Of a stretch of 64,000 bases of DNA, positions 10,137 to 19,411 are shown piece by piece; within the stretch, counting starts at the first letter, position 1, and every line of letters starts with the position of its first letter. This DNA comes from Promethearchaeia archaeon (GTDB lineage: Archaea > Asgardarchaeota > Lokiarchaeia > Sigyniarchaeales > SOKP01), in NCBI GenBank assembly GCA_029856125.1, contig JAHQWJ010000138.1, positions 1-64,000 on the forward strand, written 5' to 3'. The translations under genes were made by a program, and so were the position numbers. The notes below the pieces were generated by a model that was not told where the DNA came from, made no database searches, and saw only the letters and a program-made list of their open reading frames with translations.

Positions 10137-11384
10137 GTGGTTAAAAATATTCTTGATATTGGTTTTTTCAGCACTATGTATAGCCAAATCAACGGGACCG
10201 CTCACGCAGTAAGATTTCTATCCGAAGCAATCGCTAATCTTGGACACAATGTTCATGTCTTTGCACCAAGAATTCAAAATGGTTACAAAATACCGAAAAC
10301 ATTGCATTTTCACGAAATTGGAGGTGCTATTATTGGTCATAATACCGGTTTTGTTCTTAGTGCTCCTATACATAAAATATTTTTCTGTAAACATGACTAT
10401 TTAGATGTTGCCCATATTCATACACATGCTGTTGTAGGGACAATGGCTATAAATTGGGCTAAATATTTGGGTATTCCAATGATAGGGACACACAATAGCC
10501 CAATGCAATACTATACTGCTCAGTATGTTCCCGTAATTGGGAAGCTATTAACAAAAGGCGACCTGATCTGGAGATACGAACGCCACATTGTCGATAAATA
10601 TGATTTTGTTCATGTCGCTACAAAATCCAAAAAAGATTTACTCCGAGATTATAGGTTCAAGGAACCAATTGTTTGCATGACCAACGGAATTCGCGACTTA
10701 TATTACACAAATTTAAAAGAAAATGGAATTCGGGAGAAATATGGATTAGAAGGAAAGAAAGTTCTTTTATACGCATCACGATTATCTCCTGAAAAACATC
10801 CTATAGATGTTATTAAAACCTTTAAAAGAGTTCATGATGAAGTCCCTGATGCTCATCTTTTGTTAGTTGGGAGTGCTGGACCTTCAAAGGACCAAGTAAA
10901 AAGAATAATTAAAAAGAAACCGTATAGAGATTTCGTATCTTATGCTGGAAGAGTTCCTTTTCCCGATTTATTAAAATTATACAATACTGCGGATTTAACT
11001 TGTTTATGGTCGTGGATTGAAGCTGAAGGACTTGTTTTGCTAGAAGCAATGGCTCAAGGAACTCCAAGTGTTGGAGCTAATGCATGCGGAATCAGTAATA
11101 TAATTCGACACGGTAAAACTGGTTATTTAGCCAATAATCTTGATCAGTTTAAAGATTACATTGTTAAATTGTTAAAAAATGATGATCTTAGGGCTGAGTT
11201 TGGACAAAACGCAAAAAAAATTGCTCAAGATTATAGAGTAAATGAGATCGCAAAAACTTGGATTAAACTATACAAATTTACAATTGATCAACTTTATCCA
11301 TTACGATACAATAAAGCCGATAGGAAAGTTCGTGTTGAATTAGTAAAAGAGTTTATACACCAATTACCTCATGTTACTTTTTAA
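10137..11384 (+). CDS. Glycosyltransferase family 4 protein (GTG start)
   Basis: HIHTHAVVG, GTHNSPMQYY, LLYASRLSPEKHPIDVIKTF, EAEGLVLLEAMAQGTPSVG. Confidence 0.93.
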   Translation: MVKNILDIGFFSTMYSQINGTAHAVRFLSEAIANLGHNVHVFAPRIQNGYKIPKTLHFHEIGGAIIGHNTGFVLSAPIHKIFFCKHDYLDVAHIHTHAVVGTMAINWAKYLGIPMIGTHNSPMQYYTAQYVPVIGKLLTKGDLIWRYERHIVDKYDFVHVATKSKKDLLRDYRFKEPIVCMTNGIRDLYYTNLKENGIREKYGLEGKKVLLYASRLSPEKHPIDVIKTFKRVHDEVPDAHLLLVGSAGPSKDQVKRIIKKKPYRDFVSYAGRVPFPDLLKLYNTADLTCLWSWIEAEGLVLLEAMAQGTPSVGANACGISNIIRHGKTGYLANNLDQFKDYIVKLLKNDDLRAEFGQNAKKIAQDYRVNEIAKTWIKLYKFTIDQLYPLRYNKADRKVRVELVKEFIHQLPHVTF

Positions 11385-12082
11385 AAATTATTCTTTAATC
11401 TAACTTCATTTAATTTAGACTGACATTTTTTACAGAGTTTTACTGATTTACTATCGATCTCTTCTATAATTTTTGAATATCGCATAACACAATCTGTGGT
11501 AAGACAGTGTTCAAGGCCAATAATTAGATGTCCAATTTCGTGAATTACCTCTTTAATTATCCTATTTCTAACTTTTAAGTTATATCCTGAATCTTCATTT
11601 AAGTGAGGAATCAAATTATGAGTAGATACTATAGCACACCGGTGATTAATATTAGATTCTCCAAATAAGAAGAGTAAACTCTTATCGTTACTTGAATAGA
11701 GAGGTAGGTCTGTAAGTCCTAAACCTACATTAAAATTGTGTTCTTTCATCAAATTCTTAATAATATTGTATAATTTATTAGTTGGTTGGAGGATTACCTT
11801 TTTAGAAGCTTGCTTTAACAAATTATTTTCTTCTCTAATCTCACTTTCATACAAAACTGAGGGAATTTTGGTTTCGCCAATAAATAGAATTTCATAAAAA
11901 AATGAGTTGAATATTTTATTAATATAAAAATCTATTTTCGTTAAAATGGATGGTGAAATCTTTCCAATAAAAATAATTCCTAAATAGCTCGGATAAACGT
12001 GTTTTATAGAGGGATATTGATTTGTTGGTAATGATAATTCTTGATTAATAAAAAAATATTTAGTGTTTTGATATTTTGGCAT
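11381..12082 (-). CDS. amzA: Archaemetzincin family Zn-protease
   Basis: HEIGHLIIGLEHCLTTDCVMRYSKIIEEIDSKSVKLCKKC = archaemetzincin HExxHxxGxxHCxxxxCxM...CxxC signature. Confidence 0.92.
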   Translation of the reverse strand: MPKYQNTKYFFINQELSLPTNQYPSIKHVYPSYLGIIFIGKISPSILTKIDFYINKIFNSFFYEILFIGETKIPSVLYESEIREENNLLKQASKKVILQPTNKLYNIIKNLMKEHNFNVGLGLTDLPLYSSNDKSLLFLFGESNINHRCAIVSTHNLIPHLNEDSGYNLKVRNRIIKEVIHEIGHLIIGLEHCLTTDCVMRYSKIIEEIDSKSVKLCKKCQSKLNEVRLKNNF

Positions 12083-12201
12083 AATTTCATTATTTTACAA
12101 TACGTTTATCCAACTTGATAATTCATTATTATTATATATTTAAATTATTAATTATTTTATTAATTTAAATTATTTTTTCAATAAACATAATCATTGAAGC
12201 A

Positions 12202-13269
12202 ATGTCTAATAACCCAAATTCAGTAAAAGTTCGAAAGGACGACCAAGATGAAGAGCAAAAATTTTCAGAAATTGAAGAAGGACAAAAAGGAATTATCAAA
12301 AAGGATATTATTCCACACTTTTTGCCAACGTACCGAATAAAATTCAATTATTATTCAATTCCTATTGTTGTCGTAATAATCTTAGCTTCAATACTAGCGT
12401 ATCTCACCTTCTTTGTTGCAGGAGTTCAAGTAGAAGAAAGTTACTTTCCTGAAGATGATTTGGGGCCTTTAGCTGTTCTATTAAACGGTGTAATTTTTAC
12501 AGTAATTGCGGTTGTATCAGGATTTTTAATTGTATTTTTTATCAAAAAGCTCGGGATGGGTGTCTTAAAGTACCTTTTTGGAATAAGTTTCGGTTTTGTT
12601 AGTTTTTTCATTACCTTAATGTTTTTAGATGTTATTATTTACTTAATTTTCATCCAATTTCCTGAGACTACATTTGTTTATAGACTGTACCTTCTTTTTA
12701 CGAATTTGTATATACCAATTGGAACAGCTATTTCTGTTTTCTTTCTTCTGTATAAATACTTCACTTCAAAATCTATAAAAACTAAAAATTTTATCGTCCT
12801 CTATATCAGTCTTTTGATAAGTGCTTCTATGAGTATTGTTTTACCTTTTTGGAGCACTCTCGCTATTTTGGTTGGGATATCTTTTTGGGATATTTTTGCT
12901 GTCCTCTATAAAAAAGGGCCAATTAAGGAAATGATAGAATTAATATCAGAAAATGACATTAAAGACGAGATGGAAGAAGCAGAACTGAAAGAGAAAATTG
13001 AAAGTGGTAATGCTATTTATGATACAACTAATTTAGAAATTGGAATTGGAGATTTAGCTTTTTATGGTTTACTTACTTCCAGTGTACTATTATTTACGAA
13101 TAATATTATAATTGCAGCTTTAACTACAGTAGCAATCGTAATTGGAACAGGAATTACTATCTCGAGATTGAAAAAGAATAGGATTTTACCAGGACTTCCG
13201 ATTTCCATATTTTTAGGAATTGGCACTTTTTTACTATCTCAATTAATAGTAACAATCTTTTTTATATGA
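12202..13269 (+). CDS. Presenilin-like intramembrane aspartyl protease (A22 family), multi-pass
   Basis: Hydrophobic segments; SFWDIFAVLYKKGPIKEMIELISEND (catalytic D230), LEIGIGDLAFYGLL (GxGD, D284), ILPGLPISIFLG (PAL-like motif). Confidence 0.88.
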   Translation: MSNNPNSVKVRKDDQDEEQKFSEIEEGQKGIIKKDIIPHFLPTYRIKFNYYSIPIVVVIILASILAYLTFFVAGVQVEESYFPEDDLGPLAVLLNGVIFTVIAVVSGFLIVFFIKKLGMGVLKYLFGISFGFVSFFITLMFLDVIIYLIFIQFPETTFVYRLYLLFTNLYIPIGTAISVFFLLYKYFTSKSIKTKNFIVLYISLLISASMSIVLPFWSTLAILVGISFWDIFAVLYKKGPIKEMIELISENDIKDEMEEAELKEKIESGNAIYDTTNLEIGIGDLAFYGLLTSSVLLFTNNIIIAALTTVAIVIGTGITISRLKKNRILPGLPISIFLGIGTFLLSQLIVTIFFI

Positions 13270-13396
13270 GTTGTGATTTCTTATCATAAACCTATATAAA
13301 ATTCATTTATCTCATTATTTTCCAATCATAGAGGTGTAATAAGTTATAGTAGATATAAGTAAGGTTAAAACGATTTCAATTATCGGAGCCGGAACA

Positions 13397-14536
13397 ATGG
13401 GTAGGGAAATCGCTCAAGTTGCTCTAATGTCAAATATATTTAATAAAGTTTACATAAACGATACTAACGACAACGCTTTAAAAAATGCTAAAACCTATAT
13501 ACTAAATGGCCTTAACAAGTTGGAATCCAAGGGTTTATTAGCGCAGGGGTTAACAACGAATGAATTAATTAAAAAATTAATTCTCGAAAAAAATTTAATA
13601 TCCTCAATTAAAGACGCAGATATTGTTGTTGAAGCAATACCCGAGATAATGGAATTAAAACAAGAACTGTTCGAAGAATTAGGCCAATACGCTCCAGAGC
13701 ACGCTTTATTAGCGACAAACACATCGACTATGAGCATTACCAAAATCGCAGAGGCATCAAAAAGACCTGAACGAGTAGTTGGAATGCATTTTTTTACTCC
13801 TATTCCTTTGCTCAGGCTAATTGAATTGATAAAAGGAGAAAAAACATCACAAGAAGCTTTTGATTTAGGTGTAGCAATCGGTCAAAGGTTACCCGCAATC
13901 AAGGGTAAAAGATATATCGCAAAGATAGAAAAAGAAAGTCCAGGATTCATAGTAAATCGCCTAACTATTACGGCCAATCTCTTATTTAATTGGATTTTAG
14001 ATATGGCTACTGAAAAAGAGATTCTCTACGAGAAAATCGATAACGATTTCGTGGCTCCTCCTGAATTAGGTCCATTTGCTAAGTGGGATTATTTAGGTTT
14101 AGATGTTGTTTGCGATGTAATGAATTATTTTGTCAAAGAAATATCTCCTGAATTTGCTCCCGGTAAAACGCTTACAAACCTTCTAAAAGAAGGTAATTTG
14201 GGAAGAAAATCGGGTGAAGGTATTTATGAGTGGGTTGAAGGAAAACCTAATCGTAAAACTAATGAAAAAGCAGGCTTATTCAACCCAGAACATTATTTGG
14301 CAATTCAATTAAACGAAGGATGTAGGTTATTAGAGGAAAAAATTGTTTCTGGATATAAAATAATTGATGATACAATGTTAGCAGGAATGGATATGCCAGG
14401 ACCATTTGGGGCTGGGAAAAATAATTACGAAAAATGGTCATTAATGCTAGAAGACCTCGCTGAAACAACCCAAATAAATTATTTTAAACCGTGTGACATG
14501 ATGAAATCTGGAGCTTTTCTTAAACTTAGAAAGTAA
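13397..14536 (+). CDS. 3-hydroxyacyl-CoA dehydrogenase (NAD-binding + C-terminal domains); true start probably upstream of the first canonical ATG
   Basis: IIGAGTMGREIAQVA Rossmann motif lies partly upstream of ATG; ANTSTMSITKIAEASKRPERVVGMHFFTP; ESPGFIVNRL; GRKSGEGIYEW. Confidence 0.93.
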   Translation: MGREIAQVALMSNIFNKVYINDTNDNALKNAKTYILNGLNKLESKGLLAQGLTTNELIKKLILEKNLISSIKDADIVVEAIPEIMELKQELFEELGQYAPEHALLATNTSTMSITKIAEASKRPERVVGMHFFTPIPLLRLIELIKGEKTSQEAFDLGVAIGQRLPAIKGKRYIAKIEKESPGFIVNRLTITANLLFNWILDMATEKEILYEKIDNDFVAPPELGPFAKWDYLGLDVVCDVMNYFVKEISPEFAPGKTLTNLLKEGNLGRKSGEGIYEWVEGKPNRKTNEKAGLFNPEHYLAIQLNEGCRLLEEKIVSGYKIIDDTMLAGMDMPGPFGAGKNNYEKWSLMLEDLAETTQINYFKPCDMMKSGAFLKLRK

Positions 14537-14647
14537 TTAATTTGTAATTGAAGTTAGCGGTAGAAACGAAAATAAAACTAAAGTATGAAAATTAAATATC
14601 CTAAATCTTTATTTGAAGTATATAAAAATTAAATTTAATTCTATATT

Positions 14648-14938
14648 TTGAGCGAGAAAAATACAACCCCTAAAACGGGATTTGATAAAATATTAGATTT
14701 CTTTAACAATAATCTCGCAGTTAATCATCCCATCGCAATCGCAGAAGTTGTTGAGCGAACTGGATTTTCTTGGAGTTTTGTGAAAAAGACCTTAGCTAAG
14801 ATAAAAGACGATTACGATGGATTTTACTTCGAAAAATCGGGGAGTACGTGGATTATATGGAAAGACCGAAACCATATAATTAAGAAATTAGATGAAACAT
14901 GTTCTCGATTTTTAGTAGATGATGAAGAGGAATGCTAA
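14648..14938 (+). CDS. Small helix-turn-helix-like protein (TTG start)
   Basis: AIAEVVERTGFSWSFVKKTLAKIKDDYDGFYFEKSGSTWIIWK looks like wHTH. Confidence 0.55.
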   Translation: MSEKNTTPKTGFDKILDFFNNNLAVNHPIAIAEVVERTGFSWSFVKKTLAKIKDDYDGFYFEKSGSTWIIWKDRNHIIKKLDETCSRFLVDDEEEC

Positions 14939-14946
14939 AATCTAAG

Positions 14947-16056
14947 TCATATTTTAGATTTCGCGAGCTTTCTAAACTTTTTCCCCGACAAGTATAAAAT
15001 ACAGCAACCAGAACAGACTGGGAGGAGGTTATATTGACTAAAATAACTTCGAAATTTCTGAAATTTATCTCCATTCCAGATATCGCAAATTTTTTTCTCG
15101 TTTAAATTTCCTAGAACAAGATCGTAAAAAATGTGACATGGTGCGACATCACCTGAAGCTGTTATATCAATCGAAGTCAAAGGACTTAAACAGGTTTTAT
15201 AAATATCCGTCATTTCTTCCCATTTTGCCCCTAAATATGCTTTAATATTAACTTGTGAAAATGTTGGTGGTAGAAGTAAATAATTCTTATGCATAGAGCA
15301 TAATTTCGCAATGACTCTCTTAACTTGGCGGGATAATTCTTCCGTATCTATATTTGCAAAATCTTCGGGCGATCGGACCATGGCTTTCCAATACTTATCA
15401 GAACTAATTCCAAACTCAGACTTTAGGAATTTTGCATAAGATTTACCCATACTTTCAGTTAAAAAGTTCTGCATCTGAATTGTAACCCAATCTATTTTGT
15501 TGAGGTCGAGATCCTCAAGAAATAACTTCTCAAGTGAGGTGTAATTGTCATTTGTTATCGTGTATATTAAACTGATAGTTGGTTTTTTTTTCCCCGCTTT
15601 TTCTCTTTCATTGTACAGCGTTTCTATACCTTTAATGGCTTTAGCATAACTTCCCTTTCCTCGCTGGATATCGTTAACATCTTGTGGGCCATCTAGTGAA
15701 ACTCTTATTGAATCGAATCCAGTCCGCACTAACATTGAAGCATTTTTAGCTAAGAGTGTTCCATTAGTAGGTGTGTCAACAATTGAGCCCGTCTTTTTGA
15801 TCCTAATTATTAATTCTTCTAAGAACGGATATGTTAAAGGTTCTCCACCAAATAAACTATAAAAGGGCGTTACAGAACTTAATTCTGATATTATCTTTTT
15901 TGCTAATTCGAAATCCATAACAGCGGGTTTCTTTCCTGACAAATTATTGGAAGATGTGCCCGTTTCTCCCCAAAAATAGCACATCTTACATCTTAGATTA
16001 CAGTTCTCGGTTAAGTGGAGCGTTACATTGCGTGGTAAAGAAGAATCTTTAAGCAT
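14947..16056 (-). CDS. Radical SAM/SPASM domain protein
   Basis: HLTENCNLRCKMCYFWGE (CxxxCxxC); C-terminal CLSPLTSIDITASGDVAPCHIF..LGNLNEKKICDIWNGDKF..CSGCC. Confidence 0.93.
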   Translation of the reverse strand: MLKDSSLPRNVTLHLTENCNLRCKMCYFWGETGTSSNNLSGKKPAVMDFELAKKIISELSSVTPFYSLFGGEPLTYPFLEELIIRIKKTGSIVDTPTNGTLLAKNASMLVRTGFDSIRVSLDGPQDVNDIQRGKGSYAKAIKGIETLYNEREKAGKKKPTISLIYTITNDNYTSLEKLFLEDLDLNKIDWVTIQMQNFLTESMGKSYAKFLKSEFGISSDKYWKAMVRSPEDFANIDTEELSRQVKRVIAKLCSMHKNYLLLPPTFSQVNIKAYLGAKWEEMTDIYKTCLSPLTSIDITASGDVAPCHIFYDLVLGNLNEKKICDIWNGDKFQKFRSYFSQYNLLPVCSGCCILYLSGKKFRKLAKSKI

Positions 16057-16151
16057 AGAAAACTAAATAAATAATTCTATAAAGTGTTTTAACTGGTAAA
16101 AGCATGTGTATAATTTAAATAAATATGTTTAATCTCATAAGGCTCTAAAGA

Positions 16152-16544
16152 CTAATCTACAATGTTACTAAGTGATTTTGGTGGGTTAGCCGAAAAATAT
16201 ATCTGAATAGAAGGAATATCGAGCTTACTTAAAGCAGCAGCATTTTTACACGATGCTACTAAGATGCCATCCTGATTGATTTGTTGTATTAAGATTAATC
16301 CATTACTACAATCAACCATAATTCGTTTTAAATTGCTCTCCGTTATCTCACTAGTAAGTTCTTGACCTATATATTTCAGAGCCGTACACATTCCGGATAC
16401 AAGAGTTTGATCGGTAAATCCAGTAATAGACGATGCGAGAGCAATTGGTAATCCTTCATTATTCACAACAATGAGATCGTTTATTTCATCATTTTCACTA
16501 CACAAATATTCTAAATATTCTGCTAAATCAGAATTCATGAACAT
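16152..16544 (-). CDS. Roadblock/LC7 domain protein
   Basis: EINDLIVVNNEGLPIALASSITGFTDQTLVSGMCTALKYIGQEL...DGILVASC. Confidence 0.82.
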   Translation of the reverse strand: MFMNSDLAEYLEYLCSENDEINDLIVVNNEGLPIALASSITGFTDQTLVSGMCTALKYIGQELTSEITESNLKRIMVDCSNGLILIQQINQDGILVASCKNAAALSKLDIPSIQIYFSANPPKSLSNIVD

Positions 16545-16843
16545 AACCTTGGTTTTCGCTTAGAATTATTTAACCAGAATATATTAAGAAATTTTGATAT
16601 ATATGTCTTTGTGTTGAGAATGATTTTTAAAAGTGAAGCAGGTTTTCGTCAGATTATGAAATTCAATAGATTAAATATATCAATTATATATAATTCGCCA
16701 CAAATTTTAATGTATTATTCTTGAATGTTCATTATATGGAGAGTGTGAAATTTCGTTTAAGGTTTAAATGTTATGATTTATTTTACTACTCAATAATAAT
16801 TGAATTACTAATAGAATTTTAATCGTATAAGTGGGATTATTGA

Positions 16844-17785
16844 ATGAAGATTGAAAAATCAAGTCAAGATCTTGAAAATGAAGTTATTTATGGAGGATTG
16901 TGCATTCATTGCGGAAGTTGTAACGCTTTCTGTCCACACATGGATTTCAATAAAGAAACTGGGTTAGCATATGTTGTAGATGAGTGTGCTGAGACTGTAG
17001 GTTTGTGTTATAATGCATGTCCCCGCAGTTTTCTACCGATTTCTGAAATCGAGCAAAAAATGTTCGGTCAAACACGCGTTGATTTAGGAGTAGGAGTTTA
17101 TAAAGATATAATCCAGGTAAAATCTAAAAATAAAGATAAAATTCTTTATAATTTAGTCTTAGCTGCTTTCGAATCTGGAGTAACAAAACATTTTGTTTTA
17201 GGAGAACCTAAAAGCCAAAAACCACCTGTGTCCTTTCCTGTGGTTGTTGACAATGCAAACGATGCGAAAAAATATATTCCCGAAAAAACTATGGACCTGG
17301 CCGGTCCTTTGGTTACAGGAATTGGTCAAGCTTACCTAGACCGGAAACGGGATATTGGTATTCTCGGAAACCCTTGCCATCTTCAAGGGCTTGCTAAGAT
17401 ACTAACAAGCGATTTTAACACAGGAGCGGAAAGAACAACTCTAAAAATAGCCTTTGCTTGTTCCTCTGGTGGAATGGCAGGTTGTAAATATTGTACTGAT
17501 TTTTCTGGTGAATTTTCAGATATTTCTTATAGCCCTTGGGGCGCTCCAAAAGGCTCAGAAGAAGCATTTTTAATAATAAGAACGGATATTGGGCAAAAAG
17601 TTGTAGATCATGCGATAAATAAAAAATTGATCGACATAACGAGTAAGGAACCAGACCTTAGCGAGATGAAGAAATTCCTTAATAGGAAAAGAAGGAAAAA
17701 CTTTATAAATTTACTAGGCAAAGATTTAATTACAGCTAAATATCTTCAATTAAATATTGATGAATTTAGAGATATTCTTGAATAA
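16844..17785 (+). CDS. Coenzyme F420 hydrogenase/dehydrogenase beta-subunit family (FrhB/FdhB-like)
   Basis: CIHCGSCNAFCP ferredoxin motif; GILGNPCHLQGLAK; CSSGGMAGCKYCTDFSGEFSDISYSPWGAP. Confidence 0.9.
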   Translation: MKIEKSSQDLENEVIYGGLCIHCGSCNAFCPHMDFNKETGLAYVVDECAETVGLCYNACPRSFLPISEIEQKMFGQTRVDLGVGVYKDIIQVKSKNKDKILYNLVLAAFESGVTKHFVLGEPKSQKPPVSFPVVVDNANDAKKYIPEKTMDLAGPLVTGIGQAYLDRKRDIGILGNPCHLQGLAKILTSDFNTGAERTTLKIAFACSSGGMAGCKYCTDFSGEFSDISYSPWGAPKGSEEAFLIIRTDIGQKVVDHAINKKLIDITSKEPDLSEMKKFLNRKRRKNFINLLGKDLITAKYLQLNIDEFRDILE

Positions 17786-17799
17786 GAGTTATAAATGAG

Positions 17800-18342
17800 T
17801 TAAATTAACTCTCTTTTTTTTAACATTGCGTCTACTAAAGTTTCAAAAACATTAGCATTATTATCTCCAGTTTTAGAGCTAGTTTCTATCAGAAAAGGTA
17901 TATTGTGTTCTTTTTTGAATTCTTCTGCTTCTTCTTTTTGAACCGTCCTTCTAGAGTCTGAAAGATCGACTTTTCCTCCAACCATAAGGAAAATTGTATC
18001 ATTCGTATTCTCTTTTACGATATCATACCATTCTTGAAGATTCTGAAAGCTAGTATATCTCGAAATGTCGTAACAAAGTAAACAACCTTGGGCTCCTCTT
18101 GAATAGTTCGGTAAGAAGAATCGGAATCTTTTTTCCCCAGCAAAATCCCATATTTGAAGTTTTACATCCATATCGTCTCTCTCTGTGCTCCAGGTCAATA
18201 GATCTGTCCCAATAGTCAAACGCATTGGCACGAAATGGCCAGTAATCAATCTCTGTATCATAGTACTCTTTCCAACACCACCATCACCTACTACAAGGAT
18301 TTTAAATAAAAACTGGCGTTTTTGATCTGATTGTTGCGACAT
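17800..18342 (-). CDS. Ras-superfamily small GTPase
   Basis: G1 GDGGVGKST, G3 WDFAGEKRF, G4-like GGKVDL, G5 ETSSKTG. Confidence 0.95.
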   Translation of the reverse strand: MSQQSDQKRQFLFKILVVGDGGVGKSTMIQRLITGHFVPMRLTIGTDLLTWSTERDDMDVKLQIWDFAGEKRFRFFLPNYSRGAQGCLLCYDISRYTSFQNLQEWYDIVKENTNDTIFLMVGGKVDLSDSRRTVQKEEAEEFKKEHNIPFLIETSSKTGDNNANVFETLVDAMLKKRELI

Positions 18343-18423
18343 TTTTAAGAAATTTACTGTAATTTGTTTGAGATAGATTGTATTAATAATATGTTTTTTT
18401 TTTAAAAACTTTTATTCAATATT

Positions 18424-19293
18424 TTATTCACTACTGAAATCTCTATAGTATTTGTGATTTATATTTTTTAATGTTTCAATAATATTGTTTTGCTTGCTTT
18501 CTGGCAATAGTTGGAGCTTTTCTATTAATTCAGAGGGATTTATGCTCGAAATATTTTTATAAATAAGGTAAAAAAGTAGGATAGCCACCAGTGGAGAAAT
18601 TACTACAATTAGAAGTGAACTTAGTGAGATTTTCAAGGGTAATGAACTTTCGATTCCAGTCCCTGGAAGGATGTACATAATTCCAAGAAAGCCATTAATT
18701 TCAGTTAGGGTTACTATTACTATGTTTAAAATATTTAAAAGGACAAATGTACCTAGGTTTATTAGGTAAATTAGCTTAAAATTTTTAAGATCTAGTTTAT
18801 TTACTAATATCTCCGAATTTATTTCAATATTGCTTTTGGTTTCAATTGTTATTTTAGAATATTTCCAAATGTCAATTAAGACCCAATAAAATCCAAATGT
18901 GTAAATGAAATTAAATATAATATTAAAAAAAACCCCATAAGTCTGAATGAGTTGGGGATGATAATATGATTCAGCCCCAATCCAAAAAAGTAATATCAAT
19001 TGTAATACCGTAGTAAAAATCAATCTATTAGCATGTTTTCTTTCTAATCCAAGAGGATTGTATGTGATTGCGTTATCAAAAATTGATAATCTCCATTTAT
19101 TAGCATTAATTAATCGAAAAAATAGAGAAAAAGTGTATGTTATTAACGGAAAAAGCAATAAAAAGATGTTTTTCCAAGACTGAGCCAAAATAAAGAGGTA
19201 AAATATCACAAAAATAATCAAATCGCGGAGTAAAGACTCATTTAGTAATTCTCTTAAAAGCAAAAACTCTTGCTTAGTATTCTTTTCTCTCAT
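18424..19293 (-). CDS. Hypothetical multi-pass membrane protein
   Basis: Several hydrophobic segments over 289 aa. Confidence 0.65.
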   Translation of the reverse strand: MREKNTKQEFLLLRELLNESLLRDLIIFVIFYLFILAQSWKNIFLLLFPLITYTFSLFFRLINANKWRLSIFDNAITYNPLGLERKHANRLIFTTVLQLILLFWIGAESYYHPQLIQTYGVFFNIIFNFIYTFGFYWVLIDIWKYSKITIETKSNIEINSEILVNKLDLKNFKLIYLINLGTFVLLNILNIVIVTLTEINGFLGIMYILPGTGIESSLPLKISLSSLLIVVISPLVAILLFYLIYKNISSINPSELIEKLQLLPESKQNNIIETLKNINHKYYRDFSSE

Positions 19294-19333
19294 TTTTTTA
19301 TAAAATTAAGCATTAATAAATAAACTTATATGG

Positions 19334-19367
19334 TCTTTACAAATATTAACTCTTTACAAATATTAAC
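19334..19367. repeat. Perfect 17-bp tandem repeat upstream of XPD-like helicase
   Basis: TCTTTACAAATATTAAC twice in immediate succession. Confidence 0.9.
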
Positions 19368-19411
19368 TCTTACTTCAAATTAAGAATACAAGATAACCAA
19401 CGAATAATATT

